Below are positions 9,263-20,072 of a DNA stretch of 64,000 bases, in pieces. This DNA is from Acidovorax sp. GBBC 1281 (GTDB lineage Bacteria > Pseudomonadota > Gammaproteobacteria > Burkholderiales > Burkholderiaceae_C). The stretch is from the NCBI RefSeq assembly GCF_028473645.1, contig NZ_CP097269.1, forward strand, positions 2,808,001 through 2,872,000, read 5' to 3'. Position 1 is the stretch's first letter; each line of letters begins with the position of its first letter. The notes under the pieces were generated by a model. It saw only the letters and a program-made list of their open reading frames with translations. It was not told the DNA's origin and searched no databases. Made by a program: the position numbers and the translations under genes.

Positions 9263-9610
9263 ATGTATCTCGTTGTCATTGGATGGCTGTATGTCACGCT
9301 GCTGATGGCGGTGGCCGAAGCCATGGCCCCGAACGGCACGGTGCTCGGCGCCATCATCACCTTCGCCCTCTACGGGCTGCTGCCCATGTCGATCGTGGTG
9401 TACATCCTGGGCACGCCGGGCCGCAAACGCGCGATCCACGCGCGGCAGCTGGCCGAGCGCGAGGCCGCGCAGGCGGCAGCCGCAGGGCAGACGCCTGGCC
9501 CCACGCCAGCGCCGCCATCAGCCGTCGGCGGCGCGGTCGAGCCAGATGCAGGCAGCGAAGCGCCCGCTGCCGCCGAAGGCGCTGCCGTACCGGTGCGAAA
9601 AGAACCGTGA
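9263..9610 (+). CDS. Small membrane protein, unknown function
   Basis: The 115-aa protein has two predicted membrane segments, residues 2-21 (VVIGWLYVTLLMAVAEAM) and 27-50 (LGAIITFALYGLLPMSIVVY). A cytoplasmic Ala/Pro-rich tail follows that holds no recognisable domain. The start at 9263 is chosen because the protein would otherwise begin within the divergent phaC region. The last 93 bp overlap the 3' end of pgeF on the opposite strand. No specific family is recognised; it resembles the short two-helix proteins common in Burkholderiales. Confidence 0.65.
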   Translation: MYLVVIGWLYVTLLMAVAEAMAPNGTVLGAIITFALYGLLPMSIVVYILGTPGRKRAIHARQLAEREAAQAAAAGQTPGPTPAPPSAVGGAVEPDAGSEAPAAAEGAAVPVRKEP

Positions 9611-10429
9611 CGGCTGGCCCACGGTGCACCACGCGGCGCTGCCGTCGTTGCCGTCGTTGCCGTAGACGCGGTCCACGCCCAGGGATTGCAGCCGCTGCCG
9701 CGCCAGGCCGGCGAGATCGGCGAGGTATTTGCCTCCGCCCTGAGGGCTGAAATTCCGGTCGGCCGCAGGCAGCGCGTCGCAGAACGCGGCGCGCACTTCC
9801 GGGCCCACTTCGAACGCCGTCGGGCCGATGCAGGGGCCCAGCCAGGCGATGCAATCTCCCCAGGAATCCGCCGCAGGCTCCGCCACGGATTCCAGCGCCT
9901 GCGAGGCAGATGCTACGTTTTTTATAGCATCATGCCCTAGTTCTGATTGCGCTGGAGGCCTAAAACACTCCAAGGCTGCTTCCAGCACGCCGCGGCCGTC
10001 CTGCCCTGCCAGCCCCCGCCAGCCCGCATGCGCGGCCGCCACGCGGGTGCCGCGCGCATCGGTCAGCAGCACCGGCAGGCAGTCGGCCACCATGATCGTG
10101 CAGGCCACACCCGGCCCGGTGGCCGTGCAGGCATCGGCCTCGGTGCCGTCCGGGGTTTCGGGGCCGAGCGCGGCCACCTGCCAGCCATGCACCTGGCGCA
10201 AGAAGACCGGCCGGGCCGTCTGGCCGTCACCCCAGCGCAGCGCGTCGCCAAGGATGCGCCGGTTGGCCTGAACCGCTTGCGGATCGTCCCCCACGTGGTC
10301 GCCCAGGTTGAGGGCGCCGTAGGGCGCGGCGCTGACACCGCCAGCGCGCGTGGTGCACAGCGCGCGCACGTGGGCGGGCGCCGGCCAGTCGGGCACCAGC
10401 CAATCGTGGCCCGGTGGTGGCATGGACAT
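9518..10429 (-). CDS. pgeF: YfiH/PgeF-family multicopper polyphenol oxidase (peptidoglycan-editing factor) with in-frame repeat insertion
   Basis: The 303-aa protein belongs to the YfiH/PgeF family, cytosolic enzymes reported to act on purine nucleosides and to prevent misincorporation in peptidoglycan precursors. The metal-binding His and Cys are visible in QVHGWQV (near 78), ADCLPVLL (near 115) and AAHAGWRGL (near 131), and LGPCIGPTAFEVG lies in the C-terminal half. The usual length is 240-265 aa; the surplus is at about residues 150-190, where repeat copy B (9910-9966) is read in frame as PPAQSELGHDAIKNVAS. The gene begins 8 nt after the maiA-like stop, suggesting one transcript. Its 3' end overlaps the convergent gene at 9263-9610. 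Confidence 0.88.
   Translation of the reverse strand: MSMPPPGHDWLVPDWPAPAHVRALCTTRAGGVSAAPYGALNLGDHVGDDPQAVQANRRILGDALRWGDGQTARPVFLRQVHGWQVAALGPETPDGTEADACTATGPGVACTIMVADCLPVLLTDARGTRVAAAHAGWRGLAGQDGRGVLEAALECFRPPAQSELGHDAIKNVASASQALESVAEPAADSWGDCIAWLGPCIGPTAFEVGPEVRAAFCDALPAADRNFSPQGGGKYLADLAGLARQRLQSLGVDRVYGNDGNDGSAAWCTVGQPSRFFSHRYGSAFGGSGRFAACIWLDRAADG
9910..9966 (-). repeat. Interspersed hairpin repeat, copy B (inside pgeF)
   Basis: Read on the minus strand, this copy has GGCCTCCAGCGCAATCAG, ACTAGGGCAT and the hairpin GCTAT-AAAAAAC-GTAGC (9928-9912). It shares orientation relative to the gene, and reading frame, with copy A in dapE. Confidence 0.85.
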
Positions 10430-10437
10430 CGGGGCGA

Positions 10438-11106
10438 TCAGGCTTCGTGGTCCGGGCAGGCGGACGGGTGCGCGCCCTGGAAGGCGGGGAGCGCCATGGC
10501 GGCTTCCCACGCGGCCATGGTGAGCGGCAGGCCGTCCAGGTTCACGCGAAAGCGCTGGGCATTGAAGATCTGCGGCACCAGGCAGCAGTCGGCCAGCGTG
10601 GGCACGTCGCCCCAGCAGAACTGGGAGGGGGCCAGTCCCGCAGCCTGCCGCTCCTGCGCCAGCAGGCCCAGCTGGCGTTCGAAGGCCGCCAGGCCGTTGC
10701 GCGTCCAGTGGTGGTACCAGGCGGTCTTGGTGTCTTCGCTCTGCTGCAGTTCCTGCGTGAGGTACTTGAGCACGCGCAGGTTGTTGATGGGGTGGATCTC
10801 GCAGGCGATCATCTGCGCCAGCGCCCGCACCTGGGCGCGGCCGAGCGGGTCGGCGGGCAGCAGGGGCGGCTCGGGGTGCGTCTCGTCGAGGTACTCGATG
10901 ATGGCCAGCGACTGCGCCAGGGTGTGGCCGTCGTCGGTGACCAGCGCCGGCACGAGCGGATCGCCCAGCCGGTCGGCATAGGCGGGAAGGCGGTGTTCGG
11001 CACGCACCAGGTGCACCGGCACATAGTCGTAGGGCAGGCCCTTGATCCCCAGGGCGATGCGCACGCGGTACGAGGACGATGAACGGAAGTAGTTGAACAG
11101 CTTCAT
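10438..11106 (-). CDS. maiA: Zeta-class glutathione transferase: maleylacetoacetate/maleylpyruvate isomerase
   Basis: The 222-aa protein has the zeta-GST signature SSSSYRVRIAL near residue 9, the catalytic Ser region that binds glutathione. It also has the conserved CEIHPINNLRVL near 108 and GDVPTLADCCLVPQ near 170. The family isomerises maleylacetoacetate (tyrosine/homogentisate pathway) or maleylpyruvate (gentisate pathway). The divergently transcribed FAH-family hydrolase 159 bp away would take the next step in either route, so the pair forms a ring-cleavage module. The substrate cannot be settled from sequence; the nagL name is equally possible. pgeF follows after 8 nt. Confidence 0.85.
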   Translation of the reverse strand: MKLFNYFRSSSSYRVRIALGIKGLPYDYVPVHLVRAEHRLPAYADRLGDPLVPALVTDDGHTLAQSLAIIEYLDETHPEPPLLPADPLGRAQVRALAQMIACEIHPINNLRVLKYLTQELQQSEDTKTAWYHHWTRNGLAAFERQLGLLAQERQAAGLAPSQFCWGDVPTLADCCLVPQIFNAQRFRVNLDGLPLTMAAWEAAMALPAFQGAHPSACPDHEA

Positions 11107-11265
11107 GGTGCGGCGAGCATAACGCCGCCCCGCCGGGGACAGCGACCACGCCGGCCCCGTGGCACACTGCCGGTTTGCGCCCGCGCCGGCACGATGCCGC
11201 CGCGCGGCCCTCGCAGCACCCGGCGCGGCCAGCCCCGCGCCGTCCCTTTTCGAAGAAAGGCAGAC

Positions 11266-11961
11266 ATGAGCTATGTGATTCCTCCCGCGGCCGTGGCCAG
11301 CGTGCCCGTCATCGGCACCGGCGACCGATTCCCCGTGCACCGCATCTACTGCGTGGGCCGCAACTACGAAGAACACGCCAAGGAAATGGGCTTCACCGGC
11401 CGCGAGCCGCCCTTCTTCTTCATGAAGCCCGCCGACGCCCTGGTCGTGGTCGATGCCGGCCAGACCGGCACGCTGCCCTACCCCACGCTCACCGCCAACC
11501 TGCACCACGAGATCGAACTGGTGGTGGCCATCGGCAAGGGCGGCAAGGGCATCACCGCGGCCGACGCGCTGCAGCACGTGTATGGCTATGCCGTGGGCCT
11601 GGACATGACGCGCCGTGACCTGCAGAACGACATGAAGAAGCAGGGCCGCCCCTGGGAGATCGGCAAGGCCTTCGAGCACAGCGCTCCCATCGGCCCCATC
11701 ACGCCGGCCGCGCAGGCAGGCAACGTGGCGCAGGCCGCGATCTGGCTGCAGGTGAACGGCGCCGACCGCCAGCGCAGCAACGTCTCGCAGCTGATCTGGA
11801 ACATCGCCGAAACGATCGAGCACCTGTCGGCCGCTTGGGAGCTGCAGCCCGGCGACCTGATCTTCACGGGCACGCCGGAGGGCGTGGCCGCCGTGGTGCG
11901 CGGCGACACGCTCGAAGGCGGCGTGGACGGCCTGGGCACGCTGCGCCTGGCCGTGGCCTGA
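11266..11961 (+). CDS. Fumarylacetoacetate hydrolase family protein (fumarylpyruvate hydrolase-like)
   Basis: The 231-aa protein has the FAH fold signature: YCVGRNYEEHAKEMG near residue 28, the metal-binding pair in HHEIELVVAIG near 84, the YAVGLDMTRRDLQ segment near 107 and FTGTPEGVAAV near 200. Short single-domain members of this length usually hydrolyse fumarylpyruvate or act as acylpyruvases. Being divergent from a zeta GST supports a role in gentisate or homogentisate breakdown. The start at 11266 is chosen because GAAAGG lies just upstream; the frame is open to an earlier ATG at 11194 that falls within the promoter region. Confidence 0.85.
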   Translation: MSYVIPPAAVASVPVIGTGDRFPVHRIYCVGRNYEEHAKEMGFTGREPPFFFMKPADALVVVDAGQTGTLPYPTLTANLHHEIELVVAIGKGGKGITAADALQHVYGYAVGLDMTRRDLQNDMKKQGRPWEIGKAFEHSAPIGPITPAAQAGNVAQAAIWLQVNGADRQRSNVSQLIWNIAETIEHLSAAWELQPGDLIFTGTPEGVAAVVRGDTLEGGVDGLGTLRLAVA

Positions 11962-12055
11962 CAGCCCCTCGGGCCCCGCCCTGGCCGCACGGCCATCGGC
12001 CGGGGCCGGTGTTCCCGCTCCGACGCCCCACGACGCTTCATTTCCAGAAAAACGA

Positions 12056-12604
12056 ATGACCTCCCGCAGCCCCATCAAGCACTGCCGCGAATGTGGAACG
12101 GCCGTGGTGTACCGCGTTCCCGACGATGGCGACACCAAGCACCGCGCCGTCTGCCCGGCCTGCCACACCATCCACTACGAGAACCCGCTGAACGTGGTGG
12201 GCACCGTGCCCGTGTGGCACGACCAGGTGCTGCTGTGCCGGCGCGCCATCGAACCGCGCCGGGGCAAATGGACCTTGCCCGCGGGGTTCATGGAACTGAA
12301 CGAAACCACCGCGCAGGGCGCGGAGCGCGAGACCGACGAGGAAGCCGGCGCGCAGATCCAGATGGGGCCGCTGTTCAGCCTGCTGAACGTGCAGCACGTG
12401 GGGCAGGTGCATTTCTTCTACCTGGCCCAGTTGCTCAGCGACGCCTTCGATCCGGGCTACGAAACCCTGGAAGCGCGCCTGTTCACCGAGGACGAGGTGC
12501 CCTGGGACGAGATCGCCTTTCGCACCGTGAAGACCACGCTGGAGCGCTATTTCGCGGACCGCAAGGCAGGCAACTTCGGGCTGCACTGCGTGGACATCGA
12601 CTGA
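12056..12604 (+). CDS. Nudix hydrolase with N-terminal zinc ribbon
   Basis: The 182-aa protein begins with a Cys4 zinc ribbon: CREC near residue 9 and CPAC near 34. The Nudix box GFMELNETTAQGAERETDEEAG starts near residue 77 and keeps the full GX5EX7REUXEEXG pattern, so Mg-dependent pyrophosphohydrolase activity is expected. The ribbon-plus-Nudix arrangement resembles NudC-like and related small ADP-ribose/NADH hydrolases. The substrate cannot be read from sequence. A stem-loop terminator follows at 12649, which ends the transcript before the convergent gene. Confidence 0.85.
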   Translation: MTSRSPIKHCRECGTAVVYRVPDDGDTKHRAVCPACHTIHYENPLNVVGTVPVWHDQVLLCRRAIEPRRGKWTLPAGFMELNETTAQGAERETDEEAGAQIQMGPLFSLLNVQHVGQVHFFYLAQLLSDAFDPGYETLEARLFTEDEVPWDEIAFRTVKTTLERYFADRKAGNFGLHCVDID

Positions 12605-12648
12605 CCCGCCTGCCTTCGCGGGCTGGGCCCTGCCGCCGGTCCCATGGA

Positions 12649-12690
12649 AAAAGGGCGCAGCCACGTCACCGTGGCCTGCGCCCTTTGGCT
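12649..12690. terminator. Long hairpin terminator between convergent genes
   Basis: AAAGGGCGCAG (12650-12660) pairs with CTGCGCCCTTT (12676-12686), with an inner CCACG/CGTGG stem. A-rich and T-rich flanks on both sides suit a terminator shared by the Nudix gene and the pheC-like gene. Confidence 0.8.
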
Positions 12691-12738
12691 TTTCGGGGGC
12701 CGCTACCGGCGCGGTCGCCCGAAGATGGCCTCAGCCGA

Positions 12739-13521
12739 TCACTTGAGCCACTTGTCGGCCGACTGCTTGAGCGTGCCGCGGGCATCCAGCAGGCCCCAGA
12801 CGAACTCCATCACGCGCGAATAGTCGGCATCGTCCTTGGGCAGCATGAAGCCCAGGGTGTTGGTGGGCGTGAGCGGCGCGTCGATGAACGCGGCGGTCAG
12901 GCGTGGGTCGGCCTTGGCGTAGTGCAGGGCTTCGTAGGTTTCGGTGATCATCACGTCGCCCTTGCCTTCCGCGATGAGTGCGGGGATCTCGGCGTTCTTG
13001 TCGTGCGTGCTGACCTGCGCGGCGGTCAGGTTCTGCAGCACGAAGGTTTCGTTGGTGCCGCCGGGGTTCTTGATGACGCGCACGGACGATTTGTTCAGGT
13101 CCTGCAGCGTCTGGTACTGGGCCTTGTCGGCCGTGCGCACCAGCGCCACCTTGCCGAACGGCGCGTAGCCGGGGAGCATCTCGATCTGGCGGATGCGCGT
13201 GACGTTGCGGGTGATTCCGCCCACGGCCACGTCGAACTTGTCGCCCTGCAGGTCCTTCATGAGGTTGGGCCAGCTCGTGGCCACGTATTCGACCTTCACA
13301 CCCAGTTCCTTGGCCATGAGCTCGATCACGTCGATGTCGTGGCCGCTGTAGCCGGCATCGGTCTTGATGGCGAAGGGGCGGTAGTCGCCGGGCGTGCCCA
13401 CGCGCAGGACCTTGCTTTCCATGATCTTGTCCAGCCGGGGGCCGGCGTGGGCAGCGGTCACGAGCGACAGGCAGATCACGGCGCCAGCGGCGACCAGGGA
13501 ACGCATTTTTCGAGCAATCAT
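12739..13521 (-). CDS. Periplasmic substrate-binding protein family 3, cyclohexadienyl dehydratase (PheC)-like
   Basis: The 260-aa precursor has a signal peptide, MIARKMRSLVAAGAVICLSL... with cleavage likely after AAHA. The mature part is a family-3 solute-binding fold: LRVGTPGDYRPFAIK near 35, GYSGHDIDVIELMA, DVAVGGITRNVTR and NPGGTNETF. The last two features are typical of periplasmic cyclohexadienyl/arogenate dehydratase (PheC), which shares this fold, rather than of a transporter component. No permease or ATPase gene is adjacent, which supports an enzyme. A binding-protein role cannot be excluded. The SD before the chosen start is weak. Confidence 0.72.
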   Translation of the reverse strand: MIARKMRSLVAAGAVICLSLVTAAHAGPRLDKIMESKVLRVGTPGDYRPFAIKTDAGYSGHDIDVIELMAKELGVKVEYVATSWPNLMKDLQGDKFDVAVGGITRNVTRIRQIEMLPGYAPFGKVALVRTADKAQYQTLQDLNKSSVRVIKNPGGTNETFVLQNLTAAQVSTHDKNAEIPALIAEGKGDVMITETYEALHYAKADPRLTAAFIDAPLTPTNTLGFMLPKDDADYSRVMEFVWGLLDARGTLKQSADKWLK

Positions 13522-13708
13522 GGCAAGGGTATCCAGAGGTTGAGGGGGAGGATCGCAACGGCGCGGCGGCCATGGCACCGGCCGCGAACGCACCGCCGGC
13601 AAGCATAGCGGAGAGCGGTCGCGCTGCGGTGCATGGCATGCGGAAAGCGCGTGTATGCGACACCCGTACCCGTCAACAACACGTTGGCACCCTCGAAAGC
13701 TATCGCGA

Positions 13709-13933
13709 TCAAATCTTGCGCACGCGCCGCCGATGCAGTGCATAGCCGGTGATCGCGCCAACCAGCGTGGATGCCGGCAAAACCCCGAACACCAACACGA
13801 TTGCCAACGTGTTGGATTGCTCATCATTGAGGGGGTAACCCGCCCCAAACAGGCGGTCGTAAGTCACAGAACCCAGCACGCCGAAGGCCGCGCCCAACAG
13901 TGCCCCGAAAATGACGTGGAGAGCGGCTTTCAT
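13709..13933 (-). CDS. Small membrane protein coupled to the Tae4-type effector; candidate immunity or accessory protein
   Basis: The 74-aa protein has two membrane segments, residues 5-24 (LHVIFGALLGAAFGVLGSV) and 44-66 (TLAIVLVFGVLPASTLVGAI), and a basic C-terminal end (HRRRVRKI). Its ATG overlaps the stop of the upstream amidase gene as ATGA, so the two are translationally coupled. Known Tai4 immunity proteins are secreted soluble dimers, so this is not a recognisable Tai4. Its position is nevertheless the one an immunity gene would hold. An alternative is a spare gene trapped behind the effector. No family is recognised. Confidence 0.6.
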   Translation of the reverse strand: MKAALHVIFGALLGAAFGVLGSVTYDRLFGAGYPLNDEQSNTLAIVLVFGVLPASTLVGAITGYALHRRRVRKI

Positions 13934-14460
13934 GCGAGTTGCCAGAACCATACGGCCTGGGCTTTTTCCATATCGGAAACGTCGCTAAAAATGCTGTGGA
14001 CGCCAAAACCGCCGATGCGTAAGTGAATGCGCAGCCATGACCCACGGTCGCTCAACCGGCTACCGTTCCATAAGTCGATGTGGTCCCCCTGCATTCCTGG
14101 CCCCCAGTAGTTTTGAAAGAATACGAGCCCAGTGCGGTCCTTCATGCCCGCACTGCTCTCTGCGTGACCGAATGCCTGTGCGCCTGTGAACTTTTCTATG
14201 CGGATCGGCAAGCGGGTTCCTCCAGCCGCCACCCAGTCGGCCACCTCCTGCGCACGGATCGGGTACTTCTCCGTACCCTGTTGCCAGGATCGCACCCCTC
14301 GAAATGTTTTGAAGTCCACGCCGGCACGCATGAGGGCGGCTGAAAAATTAATGGCGCACTGGTTTTCGTAGGCCGCTTTATTCAGCAGAGGCGCATCGCC
14401 TTTGACGTTTGGATGGTTTTTCCAGATATCTTGAAAGTTTGGCATTGCGCTGACGGTCAT
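13930..14460 (-). CDS. tae4: Type VI secretion amidase effector, Tae4-like
   Basis: The 176-aa protein has the Tae4 layout: FQDIWKNHPNV near the start, the catalytic Cys in NQCAINFSAAL (Cys35) and the catalytic His in GDHIDLWNGSRLSD (His127). The family is delivered by T6SS into rival cells and cleaves the D-Glu-mDAP bond of peptidoglycan. No signal peptide is present, as expected. The start is uncertain between 14460 and 14445 (MPNFQDIW), and neither has a clear SD. There are no T6SS structural genes or vgrG/hcp nearby, so it is an orphan cargo effector. The local base composition looks less GC-rich than the neighbours, hinting at transfer. Confidence 0.82.
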   Translation of the reverse strand: MTVSAMPNFQDIWKNHPNVKGDAPLLNKAAYENQCAINFSAALMRAGVDFKTFRGVRSWQQGTEKYPIRAQEVADWVAAGGTRLPIRIEKFTGAQAFGHAESSAGMKDRTGLVFFQNYWGPGMQGDHIDLWNGSRLSDRGSWLRIHLRIGGFGVHSIFSDVSDMEKAQAVWFWQLA

Positions 14461-14554
14461 GCGTTTGTATTGCCCACCGGCAAATACCGGCCAGTGGCTT
14501 TCCCTTGGAGCCGGGCATTAGGAAGGCACGCTTGTGCGAGACTGATTCAAGATT

Positions 14555-17128
14555 TCAAGGCTTGGATTCGATGAAGAACGGCAGCCCGCCGCCCGCCGAG
14601 GCCGGCGCCATGGGCGCGGCGGCGTCGCCGGTGCCGCCATTCTGGGGAGAGGCCGGTGACGGCGCCGCAGGCTGCCCCAGTGAATGCGGCACCGCCGGCA
14701 CGGTCGGCTGCCCGCCGAAGCTCGCGCCCGGCAGGTCGCCCCCCTCGATCGGCGTGGCCACGGGCGGCGCGTCGGGCGTGGCATCCTGCAGCGGCTTGAG
14801 CGGCGCCTCGGAAATGTCCGGGGCCTCGGACAGGTTCTGAGGCGCCGACGCCTCGGAGGCCGGGCGCATCGCGGGCTCGACCGGGGCCGTGCCCTGCGCG
14901 GGCGGCGGTGTGTCGGCGGCCGGACCGGTGCGGCGGCCGAACAGGTCGTAGACCCAGGTGCGCACGCCGCCCACGGCGCTGTCCACCCAGCCGCTCTTTT
15001 CCTCCTCGTCGATGAACCGCTCGCGCGCATCGATCACCTTGGTGCGAAGGGCCTGCTGGAACACCTCGCCCACTATGGGCAGCGCGCTGTGGGCGCCCTG
15101 CCCCCAGTAGTCGCTGCGCAGGGTGATGCGGCCATCGTTGAAGCCGGCCCAGGCCCCCGCCACCAGTTGCGGGTGCATCAGGATGAACCAGCCGTCGGTG
15201 TTGTCCTGCGTGGTGCCGGTCTTGCCCGCCACGTCGGCGGTGATGCCGTAGCGGGTGCGGATCGCGGCGCCCGTGCCCTTGTCGATCACGCCGCGCATGG
15301 CATCGCGCAGCGCCTGCACGGCCGGCAGTCCCGCGGCGCGCTCCGGATCGGCGGGCGCGAAGTCCTCCAGCACCTTGCCGTTCTTGTCTTCGATGCGCGT
15401 GATGACGATGGGCGCCCGGTACTGGCCGCCGTTGGCGATGGTTCCGTAGGCGGCCACCATTTCCTTGAGCGTGACGGGACTGGTGCCCAGAGCCAGCGAA
15501 GGCACCACGTCGAGCCGCGACTCGCGCACGCCCATGGCCTGCGCCCAACGCGCCACGCGCTCGGGGCCCACTTTCTGCATGACCTGCGCGGTGATGGTGT
15601 TCTTGGAGTACGCCAGGCCGTCGGCCAGGGTCATCGGGGCATTGCTGGGTGGGCCTTCATCGGTGGGCCGCCAGACCTGGCGGCCGCCCAGGGGAATCTC
15701 CACCGCCTCGTCCATCAGCGTGTCGGTGGGCAGCAGGCCATTGGCGAAGGCCGCGCCGTACACGAACGGCTTGAAGGTCGAGCCCGGCTGGCGGCGCGCG
15801 GCCTGCACGTGGTCGAAGGGGTCGGTGGCGAAATCGCGGCTGCCCACCCAGGCCCGGACCTCGCCGGTGCGTGGGTCCAGCGCCAGGAAACCGGCCTGCA
15901 CGCGCGTCTTTTGCTGGCGCAGCTGGCGCATGAAAGAGGCGTCGTCCAGCAGGCCCTGCAGGGCTTCGTCGGGCGTGGCGCCCTTGGCCACGGCGGCCTC
16001 GTACTGCGCCGATTCGCGCACCAGTGCCTGCACCAGCGGGCCCTTGGGGTTCCAGGCGCTGCGCGAGGCCCAGGCGCCGTCGGCCACGCCCTGCAGCTGC
16101 CGGCCCTGGCGGGCGACCGCCTGGTTGGCGAGGGTCTGCAGGCGCGAATCGATGGTGGTGCGGACCACCAGCCCGTCGGCATACAAACTGTAGCCGTTGC
16201 GGTCGGCCCAGTCGATGAGCTGCTTGCGCAGCTGCTGCGCCAGGTGCGGCGCGGGGCCGGCGGTTTCGATCTGGCGCTCGAAGCGGATGCGCAGCGGCCG
16301 GCGCGACAGGGTGTCGTACTGCTCGGCGGAGAGCTTGCCGCGCTTTTTCATCTGCGACAGCACGGTGTTGCGCCGCTCCTGCGCGCGCTCGGGGTTGAGC
16401 ACGGGGTTGTAGTAGCTCGTGCCCTTGAGCATGCCGATGAGGGTGGCGCTCTCCAGCACGGTGAGCTTGTCGGCCGACTTGTCGAAGTACGTGCGCGCGG
16501 CCATCTCGATGCCGTAGGCGTTGTACAGGAACGGCACGGTGTTCAGGTAGGTCTCCAGGATCTCGTCCTTGGAGTACAGCACCTCGATCTTGAGCGCGGT
16601 GATGGCCTCCTTCAGCTTGCGCGTGAGCGTGGGCGCGCGGCCGATGTCCTCGGGGTAGAGGTTTCGCGCGAGCTGCTGCGTGATGGTGGAGCCGCCCTGC
16701 TTGTCACCGCCCAGGGTGCGGATCAGCGCCGAGCCGGTGCGCCGCCAGTCGAGGCCGAAGTGGTCGTAGAAGCGGTGGTCCTCGGTGGCGATGAGCGCGT
16801 CCTTCACCGAAGGGGCGATGTCCTCCAGCGCCACCCATTCGCGGTTGACCCATTTGTATTCGGCCAGCAGGCGGCCATCGGCCGAGACGAGTTGCGCGGG
16901 CTGCTCGGTCTTGGCCTTGCGGATGTCGCTGATGGCTGGGGTGAACGGGACCAGGGCCAGCACGTACAGCAGCAGGGCCAGGGGCACGGCCAGCAGCGCC
17001 CAGAGCACCGCGCGGCGGGACCGCAGGTGGCGGGCGGCGAAGGCCCAGGCGCGCGCCAGCAGCGGCGCGGCGTGGCCCCGCCACGCGGCTGTCAGGCGCG
17101 CGCGCAGGGAAGCAAGCACAGGGGGCAT
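14555..17128 (-). CDS. Class A penicillin-binding protein (PBP1A-type)
   Basis: The 857-aa bifunctional enzyme polymerises and cross-links peptidoglycan in the periplasm. It has a cytoplasmic Arg-rich start, one membrane anchor (about residues 40-62), then the glycosyltransferase domain with the catalytic Glu in ATEDHRFYDHFG near 115 and GGSTITQQLARN near 144. The transpeptidase has SxxK in PGSTFKPF, SxN in YSKNTI and KTGTTQ, all intact. The C-terminal ~130 residues are a low-complexity Ala/Pro/Glu tail. Annotation names vary (mrcA, PBP1A, PBP1C-like); the domain content supports PBP1A. A hairpin repeat lies between it and ligA. Confidence 0.92.
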   Translation of the reverse strand: MPPVLASLRARLTAAWRGHAAPLLARAWAFAARHLRSRRAVLWALLAVPLALLLYVLALVPFTPAISDIRKAKTEQPAQLVSADGRLLAEYKWVNREWVALEDIAPSVKDALIATEDHRFYDHFGLDWRRTGSALIRTLGGDKQGGSTITQQLARNLYPEDIGRAPTLTRKLKEAITALKIEVLYSKDEILETYLNTVPFLYNAYGIEMAARTYFDKSADKLTVLESATLIGMLKGTSYYNPVLNPERAQERRNTVLSQMKKRGKLSAEQYDTLSRRPLRIRFERQIETAGPAPHLAQQLRKQLIDWADRNGYSLYADGLVVRTTIDSRLQTLANQAVARQGRQLQGVADGAWASRSAWNPKGPLVQALVRESAQYEAAVAKGATPDEALQGLLDDASFMRQLRQQKTRVQAGFLALDPRTGEVRAWVGSRDFATDPFDHVQAARRQPGSTFKPFVYGAAFANGLLPTDTLMDEAVEIPLGGRQVWRPTDEGPPSNAPMTLADGLAYSKNTITAQVMQKVGPERVARWAQAMGVRESRLDVVPSLALGTSPVTLKEMVAAYGTIANGGQYRAPIVITRIEDKNGKVLEDFAPADPERAAGLPAVQALRDAMRGVIDKGTGAAIRTRYGITADVAGKTGTTQDNTDGWFILMHPQLVAGAWAGFNDGRITLRSDYWGQGAHSALPIVGEVFQQALRTKVIDARERFIDEEEKSGWVDSAVGGVRTWVYDLFGRRTGPAADTPPPAQGTAPVEPAMRPASEASAPQNLSEAPDISEAPLKPLQDATPDAPPVATPIEGGDLPGASFGGQPTVPAVPHSLGQPAAPSPASPQNGGTGDAAAPMAPASAGGGLPFFIESKP

Positions 17129-17181
17129 CGGGGGCTCAATGGTCGAAATAGGCTCACGCCCTAGATTTATATGCCTTTATA

Positions 17182-17227
17182 GCTATCAAATGCATAGCAA
17201 ATGCATAGCAAATGCATAGCAAATGCA
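17182..17227. repeat. Hairpin-only repeat copy E extended by an 11-bp tandem repeat
   Basis: GCTAT-CAAATGC-ATAGC (17182-17198) matches the hairpin of the longer repeats. The unit AAATGCATAGC then occurs three times in tandem (17188-17220) with a fourth partial copy. It lies in the 118-bp gap between ligA and the PBP gene. Confidence 0.75.
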
Positions 17228-17246
17228 CGGTAGCGGCCGCGCATGC

Positions 17247-20039
<2,793 letters not shown>

Positions 20040-20072
20040 GGGGTGTCCTTTCGGCCCGGGATGACCGGCCAC

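Noticed and set aside
14684..17164. 826-codon open frame opposite the class A PBP
   Set aside because: It lacks any domain and shadows intact catalytic motifs on the other strand.
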